Numbered from the stretch's first letter, positions 1 to 8,866 are shown. The stretch is 64,000 nt of DNA from Gammaproteobacteria bacterium (GCA_016744995.1 JADGDG010000006.1:186001-250000), one strand, 5' to 3'. Translations and numbers: made by a program. The notes: a model not told the origin generated them from the sequence alone.

Positions 1-246
1 TGACTGCCCGAGGCCGTTTTCATCATGGGCAATCTGGCGCTGTAAATTATTTAACTCAACTTTATCATGATCAGCAATAATTATCTGACCAATACCACTG
101 GCAGCCAGATACAACGCCACGGGCGAGCCTAAACCACCGACACCAATAATTAAAACCCTTGCTGCTAATAATTTTTCCTGACCTTCAAAATCAATTTCAG
201 GAAGCATAATATGACGGCCATAACGCAATAAATCCTTATCATTCAT
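1..246 (-). CDS. ThiF/MoeB/HesA-family adenylyltransferase, N-terminal part (cut by window edge)
   Basis: The reverse strand from an ATG at 246 reads without a stop to the window edge (82 residues). The start contains RYGRHIMLPEI, the entry of MoeB/ThiF/HesA proteins, followed by a Rossmann nucleotide loop, GVGGLGSP. Enzymes of this family adenylate the C-terminal Gly-Gly of a ubiquitin-like sulfur carrier so that it can be thiolated. The MoaD-like protein two genes upstream ends in GG and is the obvious substrate, so the pair probably makes the dithiolene of the tungsten-pterin cofactor of the AOR enzyme in the same operon. A strong ribosome site (GGGAGG) lies inside the end of the preceding gene, and stop and start overlap as TAATG. 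The catalytic cysteine region is outside the window, so MoeB, ThiF and HesA cannot be separated. Confidence 0.88.
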   Translation of the reverse strand, partial: MNDKDLLRYGRHIMLPEIDFEGQEKLLAARVLIIGVGGLGSPVALYLAASGIGQIIIADHDKVELNNLQRQIAHDENGLGQS

Positions 247-524
247 TAGCCACCTCCCTTCTGAAAAGATCGATCAAACTTTTTTATAAATTCTTTTTGT
301 TGTTCATATGAATAATTGTAAAACTGAAATTGAACTAAAAGACGCGGCAGGACAAGAGAACCAATAATACGATCTGCAAGCTCAGTCAAAGAAATTATCA
401 ATTTCAATTCAACTCCGGATTGCAGGGTGATTTTATCTGCAGTGGTTTTAGTTCTTAAATTTTGAGGAAAATGCCTGGAAAAAAGTTCAAACTGAGCAAA
501 AAACTCAAGACGTGAATAGCCCAT
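246..524 (-). CDS. Unknown 92-aa protein of the tungsten-AOR operon
   Basis: I do not recognise the family. The frame stays open back to 647, but that part overlaps the MoaD-like gene, so I chose the ATG at 524, 31 bases after that gene's stop; a GAAAAAG stretch precedes it. The 92-residue product (starting MGYSRLEFF) is soluble, has no signal peptide, no cysteines and no membrane segment, and ends in KGGG. It has several amphipathic stretches rich in Phe, Tyr and Gln near the end. Position between the sulfur carrier and its activating enzyme suggests a role in maturation or cofactor insertion of the aldehyde oxidoreductase. That is inferred from context only. Confidence 0.6.
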   Translation of the reverse strand: MGYSRLEFFAQFELFSRHFPQNLRTKTTADKITLQSGVELKLIISLTELADRIIGSLVLPRLLVQFQFYNYSYEQQKEFIKKFDRSFQKGGG

Positions 525-555
525 TTCTTTTTCGATATTAATGATTTGAGAAGAC

Positions 556-807
556 TCAGCCACCAGCAACTTCCGGCCAAAGAGCCAGAGTATCATTCTC
601 TTTGAGGATCCTGGAATCACGATCAGGCGGGCATACAAACACACCATTTAAAATAACCAGATAAGCCTCTTCTCTATCAATATTAAAATAATCAATAGCC
701 TGATAAACACTGATATTATCATCCACTTCTACCACCGCCTGATTGGCCTTCGCATGGGGTGGCAGATGCCGTTTTAATCCGGCAAAACATTTAAGAGTGA
801 TATTCAT
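556..807 (-). CDS. aorD: MoaD/ThiS-like sulfur carrier (AorD-type)
   Basis: An 83-residue beta-grasp protein with the ubiquitin-like ending EVAGG, the Gly-Gly tail that MoeB/ThiF enzymes adenylate and thiolate. Such carriers supply sulfur for the dithiolene of molybdopterin or tungstopterin. The ATG at 807 has a GGAC ribosome-site-like stretch at the right distance; the longer frame to 828 needs a TTG start and is less likely. It lies 43 bases after aorC and is followed by the unknown 92-aa gene and the ThiF/MoeB-like gene. AOR operons elsewhere, including aorABCDE of Aromatoleum, carry such a dedicated small carrier, so the symbol is given by synteny. It could equally serve general molybdopterin synthesis. 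Confidence 0.85.
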   Translation of the reverse strand: MNITLKCFAGLKRHLPPHAKANQAVVEVDDNISVYQAIDYFNIDREEAYLVILNGVFVCPPDRDSRILKENDTLALWPEVAGG

Positions 808-850
808 TGATAAGTGTCCATTTAACAAGAGTCCATTGAATAAACCAGCG

Positions 851-2098
851 TCATAGATCCGCCAGATAAGCTTCCATCAAACGACTCGGATCCTTCATCA
901 TACGTTGTTTCCAGATGCCCAGCTTAACCTTAGACCGGATCAATCCACGCACCACGCCGATATTCTGAGTATGTCCTAAAGAACTCATGCCAACAAGACA
1001 CTCATCTTTGAATTGAAGATTTAGATAACGAAAGTTTTTTGCATCCAATAAAATACTTTCCTGTCCGCCTTCAACACCCATCCATTGACCAAAGGAGGCA
1101 GAAATCAATCCCATAGTATCAAGTATATTCATATTAATGCTGCCATGGTGTACGCAGCTATTGTGCTGGACCATATTAATTGCTGCAATACGACCATGTT
1201 CTACCGCTGTAGGCTGAATTGCCTGCACATGCAGGGATTGATCAGAAAAATCTAATCCCTGGGCAACATCACCCGAGGCATAAATATTATCTATATTCGT
1301 TTGTAAAAACTCATTAACAATAATTCCCTGATCCACAATGATCCCTGAGCCGTCAAGAAAATCAATATTTGATTTTACACCAGTAGCACAAATGACTAAA
1401 TCAGCTGACAGGTCTTGCGAGTCTTTAAGATTGACAATCAATGAGTGTTTATCACTGCTGTCCGCTTCACTGATAGATGTGACCTGCTCACTGGTTAAGA
1501 TTTTCACCCCTTTTGATTCACACCAGGACTTTAATAAGCCGCCGGCAGTATCATCCATCATTCTTGGAACCATGCGATCGCCCATTTCAACAATGGTAAG
1601 GTTAACACCCCGTTTTAGCAGAGACTCAAGAATAATGCAGCCAATAAAACCAGCCCCCATTAAAACAACCGATGAGCCAGAAACAGCCTTGGAAGCAATA
1701 TTTCGGGCATCCTCAAGTGTCCAGCAATTATGGACATCATTCAGACTGATCCCCTCAATCGGTGGCGAGACAGCATGAGCTCCAGTTGCCAGCAATAGTT
1801 TTTCATAGCCTAACTCTGTCCCATCAGCCAGTTTAATGGTGTTTTTAGGAGTCACAATAGCGGTGATTTTTTCATTAATCACAATAATATTTAAAGCACG
1901 AAAGTGCTCAGAATTGTGCCTGAGATAAGTGCCCGCCTCTGTGATTTTATGTTCCAGAAAATATGGAATGGCCATCCGTGAGTATGGCGGTTCTTTTTGC
2001 CCGGTGATCAAAGTAATCTGAGCTTTTTGATCCAGCTTGCGAATGGTTTCACAGGCAATAACCCCGGAAGGTCCTGCCCCGACAATAATATATTGCAT
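851..2098 (-). CDS. aorC: FAD/NAD(P)-dependent oxidoreductase subunit of aldehyde oxidoreductase (AorC-type)
   Basis: A 415-residue pyridine nucleotide-disulfide oxidoreductase fold. It has an N-terminal FAD dinucleotide loop (GAGPSG, residues 8-13), a second NAD-binding loop (GAGFIG, about 150) and the late FAD motif YASGDVAQ (about 272-279). In AorABC-type tungsten enzymes this subunit takes electrons from the FeS polyferredoxin and passes them to NAD+, or runs in reverse. It is cytoplasmic, with no signal peptide. Start and spacing support an operon: aorB stops at 2104 and this gene starts at 2098, with GGGTAG just upstream as ribosome site. The gene order matches AOR operons of denitrifying aromatic degraders. 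A stand-alone nitrite-reductase-like or ferredoxin reductase is the alternative, but the linkage argues against it. Confidence 0.87.
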   Translation of the reverse strand: MQYIIVGAGPSGVIACETIRKLDQKAQITLITGQKEPPYSRMAIPYFLEHKITEAGTYLRHNSEHFRALNIIVINEKITAIVTPKNTIKLADGTELGYEKLLLATGAHAVSPPIEGISLNDVHNCWTLEDARNIASKAVSGSSVVLMGAGFIGCIILESLLKRGVNLTIVEMGDRMVPRMMDDTAGGLLKSWCESKGVKILTSEQVTSISEADSSDKHSLIVNLKDSQDLSADLVICATGVKSNIDFLDGSGIIVDQGIIVNEFLQTNIDNIYASGDVAQGLDFSDQSLHVQAIQPTAVEHGRIAAINMVQHNSCVHHGSINMNILDTMGLISASFGQWMGVEGGQESILLDAKNFRYLNLQFKDECLVGMSSLGHTQNIGVVRGLIRSKVKLGIWKQRMMKDPSRLMEAYLADL

Positions 2099-2103
2099 AG
2101 AAT

Positions 2104-3960
2104 CTACCCTTTCAGACTAAGACGTTTTAATGTCTCATCAGTCGGAATTCCATCCTCACCCCAGCCCCTCAACTGATAATATTCGGGCATCATTGCTTCA
2201 ACCTGAGAAACAAGTCCCTTGGCAGGCCCAGTTTTAGCAGCTTCTTCTTTCAGGCGCGCGGGTAAAGTATCATCTGCACTGGTGATACCGGCTTTAAGGT
2301 TAAATTCACGTTCCAGATTCCAGATACGCTCACCCACTTCAAGTAAATAATCCACGGTCCACTCACTACCACAGGCACCCTGTATCTGCGGAGCAATGTT
2401 TTCAAGTGACCAGGCAAATGTAGTAAACAAACATAAACCACTTGAGTCAACCGATGCCGTAATATCCTGAAATGCTTTAACCAGTCCCGGTTTGCCAACA
2501 GCTGTAAGCGGATCGGTTTTTTCCGGAATACCCAGAACTTCAGATGCCACGGTATAACCTCTGACGTGACAGGCACCACGATTAGATGTGGCATAGTTCA
2601 AACCAATTCCCTGAATGCCTCGTGGATCATAGGCCGGGAACTCCTGACCTTTAACCGTCATAGATAACTCAGGGCGACCATACTTCTCACATAAGCGTTT
2701 TGATCCCAGAGCCAGATCCTGACCAAAACCTTCACCTGAAGCCACTAATTCAACTGATTGAGTCAATGCTTCTGCAGAGCCGAAATTAAATTCAATACCG
2801 CCGGTATCTTCCAGAGTCAGATCTCCGGCTTCAAACATTTCCATTGCAGCAGCAACTGTCGCGCCAAAAGTAATGGGATCAAAACCGTCTTCATTGCAGA
2901 TAAAATTAACATAAGTCAGGGCATCCAGATCATTAACCCCATTATCAGCACCCAAAGCCCAGGCTGCTTCAAATTCCAAACCACCGGAATTACCCCAGTA
3001 TTTGGCCTTATTTTTAACACTAAAGTGTCCCTGATCAATGGTAGAAATACGCCCACAGGCAATAGTACAGCCAAAACAGGCGGCATTTGTGGTTAGATTT
3101 GTTCGGCCATCAGACTTCCTGGGCTCACTCATAGCTTCACCGGAAATAGCATGCGCACCATCAAACTGTACATCTTGCATATTGTTAGTCGGCAAGGCAC
3201 CAATTTCATTAATAACGTTCATCAGTACCTGAGTACCATAAGCAGGCAAGCCCTGACCAGTCACGGCATTGTCTGCCAGTACAGCTTTACCTTCGTTCAC
3301 GGCTTTCATAAAGCCCGCTGGATCAGCAAGATTGCCAACCCCAAGAGTACCACGGATGGCTACAGCTTTAAGATTTTTTGAGGCCATAACAGTGCCCACA
3401 CCGGAACGCCCTGCTGCACGATGCAGGTCATTGACTATACCAGCATACAAACAGCCGTTTTCAGCCGGCCTGCCCACAGCAGCAATACGCAATGACGGAT
3501 CCTGATGTTTGTTATGTAACCATTCATCAGTACTCCAGACAGATGTCCCCCAGATTTCATCAGCAGGCAGCAATTCAGCCTTATCATTTTCAATATAAAG
3601 ATAAACCGGTTCAGGTGACTTGCCTTCAAATATAATCATATCCCAGCCGGCGCTTTTCATTTCAGCACCTATAAAACCGCCTGAGTTTGAACAAGCCACA
3701 CAATTAGTGAGCGGTCCTTTAGTGACGACTACATAACGCCCCCCTGTAGCAGCCATTGTCCCGGTTAATGGCCCGGTAGCCATAATCATTTTATTTTCAA
3801 TGCTTAAGGGATCACAGGCAGGATCAATTTCTTCAGTTAAATATTTTGTTGCCAGACCACGTGAGCCCAGATACTCCTTTTTCCACTGCTCATTTAATAC
3901 TTCAGTAGTGATATCACCGCTTGTCAGATTAATACGTAATATTTTTCCAGTCCAGGACAT
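2104..3960 (-). CDS. aorB: Tungsten-containing aldehyde:ferredoxin oxidoreductase, catalytic subunit
   Basis: 618 residues, the usual length of AOR family catalytic subunits (about 600-620). It opens with GKILRINLTSG, typical of the family. It contains the 4Fe-4S ligands CFGCTIACG (about 295-303) and the later fourth cysteine in SSGLCLF (about 507). The enzyme interconverts aldehydes and carboxylic acids at a tungsten bis-pterin centre, with electrons leaving by the FeS cluster. A good ribosome site (GGAG) precedes the ATG at 3960, 12 bases after aorA. The upstream tungstate-binding protein gene and the downstream FAD subunit, MoaD and ThiF genes make a tungsten enzyme of the AorABC type much more likely than an archaeal-style monomeric AOR. 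Substrate range cannot be read from the sequence. Confidence 0.93.
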   Translation of the reverse strand: MSWTGKILRINLTSGDITTEVLNEQWKKEYLGSRGLATKYLTEEIDPACDPLSIENKMIMATGPLTGTMAATGGRYVVVTKGPLTNCVACSNSGGFIGAEMKSAGWDMIIFEGKSPEPVYLYIENDKAELLPADEIWGTSVWSTDEWLHNKHQDPSLRIAAVGRPAENGCLYAGIVNDLHRAAGRSGVGTVMASKNLKAVAIRGTLGVGNLADPAGFMKAVNEGKAVLADNAVTGQGLPAYGTQVLMNVINEIGALPTNNMQDVQFDGAHAISGEAMSEPRKSDGRTNLTTNAACFGCTIACGRISTIDQGHFSVKNKAKYWGNSGGLEFEAAWALGADNGVNDLDALTYVNFICNEDGFDPITFGATVAAAMEMFEAGDLTLEDTGGIEFNFGSAEALTQSVELVASGEGFGQDLALGSKRLCEKYGRPELSMTVKGQEFPAYDPRGIQGIGLNYATSNRGACHVRGYTVASEVLGIPEKTDPLTAVGKPGLVKAFQDITASVDSSGLCLFTTFAWSLENIAPQIQGACGSEWTVDYLLEVGERIWNLEREFNLKAGITSADDTLPARLKEEAAKTGPAKGLVSQVEAMMPEYYQLRGWGEDGIPTDETLKRLSLKG

Positions 3961-3972
3961 GATTTTTCTCCT

Positions 3973-4461
3973 TTACGCGTTAGCTGATGTATTAGTTGAA
4001 GTATTGTCTGTCACGCTTGCCCATTTGCGCATCTTATCCATACCGGTTTGATTGGCATCAATATAGGTAATAGCCTGCGTTGGACAGGCAGTGGCACATT
4101 TTGGATCACCACCACAGAGATCACATTTGATCACCTTACCAGAACTTTGATTATAATTAATCGTCCCAAAAGGACAGGAGATAGTACAGACTTTACAGCC
4201 CACACAACTGCTGTCATTGACTTCTTTGGCACCCGTCACTAAATTCAGGCTGATGGCATCAACGGGACAGGCATGCTGGCACCAGGCGTCAGAGCATTGG
4301 GTACAGGTATAAGGAACAAAACGTCCTTCCTGATGAAAAGTAAAAACTTTAATTCGAGACTTAGAAGGGTTAAACACGCCTTCATTTTCATATGAGCATG
4401 CCATTTCACACTGCAAACATCCAGTACATTTGTCTGGGTTAATAACAAGGGACTTTTCCAT
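3973..4461 (-). CDS. aorA: Four-cluster 4Fe-4S ferredoxin-like subunit of aldehyde oxidoreductase
   Basis: 162 residues with cysteine sets for four 4Fe-4S clusters: CTGCLQCEMAC near the start, CTQCSDAWCQHACP (about 55-68), CVGCKVCTISCP (about 86-97), and CDLCGGDPKCATACP (about 113-127). This HycB/DmsB-like polyferredoxin layout is that of the electron-transfer subunit linking the tungsten subunit to the FAD subunit. There is no Tat or Sec signal, so it is cytoplasmic. A strong GGAGGATCC ribosome site sits just before the ATG at 4461. The last 15 residues are Thr/Asn-rich and probably a flexible tail. It is the first of the aor genes, 66 bases after tupA, with which it may be co-transcribed. 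Confidence 0.88.
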   Translation of the reverse strand: MEKSLVINPDKCTGCLQCEMACSYENEGVFNPSKSRIKVFTFHQEGRFVPYTCTQCSDAWCQHACPVDAISLNLVTGAKEVNDSSCVGCKVCTISCPFGTINYNQSSGKVIKCDLCGGDPKCATACPTQAITYIDANQTGMDKMRKWASVTDNTSTNTSANA

Positions 4462-4527
4462 TCAGGATCCTCCATCTTGGTTTATGAATGAAGTATTTAT
4501 TAACAGAGCGTTTCTATAAATACAATT

Positions 4528-5367
4528 TTATTGAGCTGAGGGGGTAAATAATACCTGTTGTTCAATTTTATACTGGCCAATTAACTGCTGACCTTTCTTC
4601 GAGATCATCCAGCGTATAAGTGCATCGGCTCCTGCATAATTAATGTCGGCATAACGTTTTGGGTTTACTGCAATAATTCCATATGGATTAAATAAAAAAT
4701 CACTACCCTGATAAAGAACTTTTAACTCAGTTTTATCTTTATAACTCAGCCAGGTGCCTCGATCAGCAATGGTATAAGCATTAAGTTCATTAGCCATTTG
4801 AATAGCCTTGCCCATCCCCTGACCTATTTCACGATACCAGCTTCCATTCGGTTTAATCTTAGTCGAAGCCCAGATTTTTTTTTCTTTTTTATGGGTTCCT
4901 GAATCATCACCGCGGGAGATAAATACAACTTGTTTTTCACTGATACGATGAAAAGCCTTCTGTAACGTTTCTGATTGACCTATGGAGGCCGGATCATTGG
5001 CAGGCCCGAGGATCACAAAATCATTGTACATCACCGGGTATCGCTTAATGCCATAGTTGTTATTCACAAAATCATTTTCAGCTTCAAGCGCATGGACTAA
5101 TAAGACATCCACATCACCATCCTTGCCCATTCTAAGCGCCTTACCTGTACCAACAGCAATGACGTGAACCTTATATCCAGATGAACGCTCAAATTCTGGC
5201 AATAGATAACGAAGCAAACCTGAGTTTTCTGTGCTGGTTGTTGTTGCAAGGCGAATAGTTGCGGGACGAGTAGTTTCCTGGCGAACAGTATTATCTATTC
5301 CTGAGGCAGCAGTGCTTATTGAAATGAAAAAAATAAGTAAAAAGATGCAAGGGTGTATAATTTTCAT
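4528..5367 (-). CDS. tupA: TupA-like tungstate-binding periplasmic protein
   Basis: 279 residues with an N-terminal Sec signal (hydrophobic LLIFFISIS). The start of the mature part carries LATTTSTENSG, the TTTS oxyanion motif of TupA tungstate receptors. Later family blocks are FISRGDDSGTHKKE (about 149-162) and TIADRGTWL. TupA delivers tungstate to the TupBC ABC importer. No permease or ATPase gene is next to it in this window, so they must be elsewhere or the protein shares a transporter. Its place directly upstream of aorA links tungsten uptake to the tungsten enzyme. A molybdate or vanadate receptor is less likely given the TTTS motif and the context. Confidence 0.88.
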   Translation of the reverse strand: MKIIHPCIFLLIFFISISTAASGIDNTVRQETTRPATIRLATTTSTENSGLLRYLLPEFERSSGYKVHVIAVGTGKALRMGKDGDVDVLLVHALEAENDFVNNNYGIKRYPVMYNDFVILGPANDPASIGQSETLQKAFHRISEKQVVFISRGDDSGTHKKEKKIWASTKIKPNGSWYREIGQGMGKAIQMANELNAYTIADRGTWLSYKDKTELKVLYQGSDFLFNPYGIIAVNPKRYADINYAGADALIRWMISKKGQQLIGQYKIEQQVLFTPSAQ

Positions 5368-5456
5368 AAAATAGTATTGATTGACCTCGTCATCTTTCAG
5401 ATTTAAGAATAGAGCAATTATTAAACTATAGAATAAAACTATTTATCCTTCAACTT

Positions 5457-5482
5457 GATATTACTATTTAATGAGTAATATC
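5457..5482. promoter_or_regulatory. Perfect inverted repeat between dacB and tupA
   Basis: GATATTACT, 8 bases, AGTAATATC: nine-base perfect arms in the 150-base gap, about 90 bases upstream of the tupA start and 34 bases after the dacB stop. No T-run follows on either strand, so an intrinsic terminator is unlikely. It could be an operator controlling the tungsten operon. No protein can be assigned. Confidence 0.35.
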
Positions 5483-5516
5483 CTTTTCACAAAGAGACTC
5501 TGAAAGAGAATGATAA

Positions 5517-6731
5517 TTAATCAATAAAAAGACCCTGATACAGGATATTGGCTACTTTTTTCCGGTGGTATTTCCAGTTGGCGCGATTAATCATAATGAC
5601 AAATGGATAACTTTTATCCAATGGAGAGATAAAGTAACCCGCATAGCTTGAAACCCCTTTCAGAGTCCCTGTTTTTGCCTGAAAACGTTTATTATCTATT
5701 CTCAATAAATATTGATACGGCTTAAAATGCACCAGCAGTTTCATCATTTGAGTGGCTGTAAACTGATTTTTTCTAGAGAGTCCCGAACCTTCCTGCAAGG
5801 TAAAATGTGCCAGCCCAATCTCATTCGATAAAAATTCAGCCACTACCTGTTTACCTTTATCCAGATCAGCCGGAGCCCCTTTTTGAATACCACCTAAAAC
5901 AATAAGTAATTGATTTGCAATTAGATTATTAGAAAACTGAAACAGTTTTCTAATAATCTCAGACACCGGCTGAGACTGATGAAGCAGAAGTTTTCTTGAA
6001 TCATCCGGGATCACCTGACTGATAATGCGAAGCGGAATATCAATACCTTCACGCTTTAAAAAAAATTGTAATAATTCAGTAAAATACCGTAATGCCAGAT
6101 CATTATCCTGACCAATATTAATACGGTGTTTTCCAGCTGGTAATTTTTTTGCTAATTGTATTGCAGTTGCCGTCAGCGGAGTTTGAGATTCTGCACTGGT
6201 AATTTTTCCATTTTTAGATTTATAAACATTAATGGTATTAAAATTAGCCAGCAAAGCCCCCACTGATGAGTCATAAGGGTTATTACTCTGTGACTGGCCA
6301 TCCACTTTCAGCTGAGGTTTAAAAAAACTGCTATCAAGTAAAAAACCTTTTAAATCATTGCCGTTAATAGCCTGCTTTGCCATATTGATTTTCAACTGTC
6401 GGGCAATTAATGCCAATGATTCTGAAACCAAAGTAGGATCACCAAAACCTTTGATGCCCAGATAATTGTCGCTGGTCAGGTAAAATTCCGTTTTAATTCG
6501 ATAACCTGCTCCAAGGTGAGTAATAACAGCATCTGCAGTAGCAATTTTCAAAATAGAGGCCGGCACCATTAATTGCTCAGCATTATGAGAAAAAATTATC
6601 TGACCTGATGGGTTCTGGACAATAGCTGAACCACCATTTAAATGTTTAATCGCTTGTGCCTGCCAGTTAGCCGCATAAATATTAATGGATACCAGGGAGA
6701 GCAAAAAGAACACATAAAGTTTATTATTCAT
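5517..6731 (-). CDS. dacB: D-alanyl-D-alanine carboxypeptidase/endopeptidase (PBP4, DacB type)
   Basis: 404 residues with a signal peptide ending near YAA (residue 20-21). The three serine-penicillin-recognition motifs are visible: SxxK as S59-I-L-K62, SxN as SNN (about 269), and KTG in AKTGTLKGVSS near the end. PBP4 enzymes trim the pentapeptide side chains and cut peptide cross-links in the periplasm. It is shorter than E. coli DacB (477), so the inserted domains are reduced, but all catalytic motifs are intact. It is transcribed alone, with 132 bases before the next gene and 150 after it. Confidence 0.9.
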   Translation of the reverse strand: MNNKLYVFFLLSLVSINIYAANWQAQAIKHLNGGSAIVQNPSGQIIFSHNAEQLMVPASILKIATADAVITHLGAGYRIKTEFYLTSDNYLGIKGFGDPTLVSESLALIARQLKINMAKQAINGNDLKGFLLDSSFFKPQLKVDGQSQSNNPYDSSVGALLANFNTINVYKSKNGKITSAESQTPLTATAIQLAKKLPAGKHRINIGQDNDLALRYFTELLQFFLKREGIDIPLRIISQVIPDDSRKLLLHQSQPVSEIIRKLFQFSNNLIANQLLIVLGGIQKGAPADLDKGKQVVAEFLSNEIGLAHFTLQEGSGLSRKNQFTATQMMKLLVHFKPYQYLLRIDNKRFQAKTGTLKGVSSYAGYFISPLDKSYPFVIMINRANWKYHRKKVANILYQGLFID

Positions 6732-6863
6732 TTATCCATTTTCATTATGTATTGTGCAATGGCTGCAGTGAAATTCATGATCCTGTAGGTATCCCTTTCC
6801 AGATAAGTGCCAACTGCCCAATAATCATCAGCAAGCTTTAATAATTTTTCTATTAGAAATAAA

Positions 6864-7283
6864 CTAATTCTCCATCTCAGTCAATAAGGAATTAGAATGA
6901 AGCAACTCTCTGACCCAAACCAATGCATTGGTTTGATTAGAAAATGACTTTGAGTGATGGATATAATCTTCAGTATACACCTGCCAGGCTTCAGTCAAAC
7001 TATATTTCAACATCGATGATTCAATAACTGCTTTAATTAGCTCGGGATTGAGCAATGAAGATTTATAATCAATTTCACAAATCACTCTCAACTCTTCAGC
7101 AGTCACATTGTATTCAGAACACCAGGAATTATCCATCAGATGGTATTGCTGCTGTACATTTTTATGCTGCTCATAAACTTCTAAATGAGCCTGAATCAAT
7201 TCTTTTCCATAGATCTGGTCACAAGCCCGTATTATGACACCTCTTCCATCATCCACATAGATTATATCTATAGCCATGTTCAT
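6864..7283 (-). CDS. Unknown 139-aa cytoplasmic protein
   Basis: No family recognised with confidence. The protein is soluble and acidic, without signal peptide or membrane segments. The alternation of a strand-like start (IDIIYVDDGRGVIIRA) with a long helix (KELIQAHLEVYEQ) recalls SpoIIAA/STAS-like small alpha/beta proteins, but this is only a fold impression. The next gene on the same strand is 30 bases upstream, so the two may be co-transcribed. They lie beside a divergent AraC regulator, which could control them. Confidence 0.6.
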   Translation of the reverse strand: MNMAIDIIYVDDGRGVIIRACDQIYGKELIQAHLEVYEQHKNVQQQYHLMDNSWCSEYNVTAEELRVICEIDYKSSLLNPELIKAVIESSMLKYSLTEAWQVYTEDYIHHSKSFSNQTNALVWVRELLHSNSLLTEMEN

Positions 7284-7313
7284 ATCCTGATTAATTTATG
7301 TTTTCTCAAATTA

Positions 7314-7613
7314 TTAATGAAACGATTGCTTGTGCAGTTTATTTAAGCCTTTAAGATTATTTTGTTTTTTATAATCTCTGATTGATTTCTTGAAGGATTC
7401 TTCCAGTACCAATAAAATTTCTTCAGGAACCGCACACTCATTTTCATCTTCCCAAATCTTGATAAAGATTAACCAATGTTCAACTTCTTCAAAAATTTCA
7501 TCATTCATATAATTTTCAACTGCTTTAGCATTTAATAACCTATGTTTATTGTAATAATAGTTTTGAATAAGTTCATGACAATTTGAGCCATAATTTATGA
7601 CATTATCAGCCAT
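7314..7613 (-). CDS. Unknown 99-aa protein, start uncertain
   Basis: The frame is open to 7718, but the extra 35 residues require a TTG start and overlap the divergent AraC gene by 32 bases, so I chose the first ATG (7613). If the TTG start were used, the extra part (VAFIALISLGQIIVYLL) would form a membrane helix, making a single-pass inner-membrane protein. The shorter form is a soluble helical protein rich in Tyr, Asn and Lys. No homologue recognised. It sits 30 bases before the 139-aa unknown gene, and both probably form one unit. Confidence 0.5.
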   Translation of the reverse strand: MADNVINYGSNCHELIQNYYYNKHRLLNAKAVENYMNDEIFEEVEHWLIFIKIWEDENECAVPEEILLVLEESFKKSIRDYKKQNNLKGLNKLHKQSFH

Positions 7614-7686
7614 TTGAAAAAACTTATAATATAGGTAATACTCTCTTAAAAGGTAAACTATAATCTGGCCTAAAGAAATTAAAGCA

Positions 7687-8679
7687 ATGAATGCCACAAT
7701 CTCAGCACCAACAAGCAAAATTCTTTATAAACTTATGAACAAGTATCATCTGGACAGTGAACATTTTTTTAATGAGGCTGGCATAAAACAAAGTGATTTA
7801 ACCAATGCCAGCAAACGGATCAGCTACAACACTTTACGTGAACTATGGGAAACAGCCTCAAGACATATAGATGATCCCTGTTTTGGCTTAAGAGGTAGTG
7901 AAGTTTGGCATCCTTCTGATTTAAGTGCCTTAGGTTATGCATGGCTGACCAGTGCAACATTAAGAGATGCGCTTGAACGTTTTAAAAACTATTTAAGAAT
8001 TGCCACTGAGTTTTACCAGCTGGAACTTAAAGAAACACAGGCCGGCTATGAATTAATATTTAACTTCGAAGATAAAGAAACACTTAATATCGCACAGGTA
8101 GATGCTTCAATGGCTATTGTTCTGGAAATGTGCCGTGTTAATCTGGAACAACAAATCACTCCCCTATCTGTGGCATTAATTCATTCTCAACCAGCCTGCC
8201 AACATTCATATGCATCCTATTACGGACACTCAGTTAAATTTTCACAATCGGTTTATAAAATAATTTTGCCCTTAAAAATCATTGATACGCCCTTGTTTAA
8301 TGGCGCTCCTGATCTTGCCATTCTCAATGATCAGGCCATCGTCCAGTATCTCCAGAAACTGGATGATACAGACATTGTTCATCAGGTTAAAACAATCATC
8401 ACAGAACACATATGTTCCGGGATCAGTAATGAGCAGGTGGCCAAAGCACTCAATATGAGTGAGAGAACACTTAATCGGCATTTGAATGAACATGGGATCA
8501 CATTTAAGGAGTTGCTCAAAGATGTCCGAATCAACCTGAGTAAGCTCTATATTAAAAAAGGACAATTTAATATCACCGAAATTGCTTTTCAACTTGGTTT
8601 TTCAGATTCAAGCTCATTCAGTCGGGCATTTAAGCACTGGACCGGCACCTCACCAAAAGGTTTTCAAAAAAAGACTTAA
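7687..8679 (+). CDS. AraC-family transcriptional regulator
   Basis: 330 residues. The N-terminal two thirds look like the AraC 'arabinose-binding-like' domain of the OruR/ArgR/VirS type regulators (ISYNTLRELWETA, FGLRGSEVWHPSDLSALGYAWLTS). The C-terminal about 90 residues are the two helix-turn-helix AraC DNA-binding domain, with VAKALNMSERTLNRHL and the signature IAFQLGFSDSSSFSRAFKHWTG. It is a cytoplasmic DNA-binding regulator; the effector is unknown. It is divergent from the two unknown genes at 6864-7613. The ribosome site before the ATG at 7687 is weak; a second ATG at 7735 is possible but would trim the conserved N-terminus. Confidence 0.9.
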   Translation: MNATISAPTSKILYKLMNKYHLDSEHFFNEAGIKQSDLTNASKRISYNTLRELWETASRHIDDPCFGLRGSEVWHPSDLSALGYAWLTSATLRDALERFKNYLRIATEFYQLELKETQAGYELIFNFEDKETLNIAQVDASMAIVLEMCRVNLEQQITPLSVALIHSQPACQHSYASYYGHSVKFSQSVYKIILPLKIIDTPLFNGAPDLAILNDQAIVQYLQKLDDTDIVHQVKTIITEHICSGISNEQVAKALNMSERTLNRHLNEHGITFKELLKDVRINLSKLYIKKGQFNITEIAFQLGFSDSSSFSRAFKHWTGTSPKGFQKKT

Positions 8680-8714
8680 ACTGATAGTACGAAAGTCCTG
8701 GATATCCATTATTT

Positions 8715-8757
8715 GTCATACATAATAATTTATTTCTTCAATAGAACCTTCAATTTA
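8715..8757 (+). repeat. Direct repeat copy 1
   Basis: The blocks CATAATAATTTATT and AGAACCTTCAATTTA occur here and again at 9344-9390 in the same order and orientation, with a few differences between. Both copies lie 40 or fewer bases after a stop codon, each flanked upstream by a CTGG-containing stretch. It is non-coding. Whether it is a regulatory element or a small mobile remnant is unknown. Confidence 0.6.
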
Positions 8758-8866
8758 AAGCTCGTCGGTATATTCTACTAGTACCCCAAAAGCATAATAG
8801 ACATTCATAATGAGAAGGAGCATACTCAATATATAGGTAAACTCTTTAGTGGCACAGTTATTTTGA

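Noticed and set aside
246-647. 133-codon frame as one gene
   Set aside because: Its first 41 codons overlap the MoaD-like gene in another frame; the ATG at 524 gives a non-overlapping gene.
5368-5516. Molybdenum/tungsten cofactor riboswitch upstream of tupA
   Set aside because: Only a simple inverted repeat is present; the multi-stem conserved core is not seen.
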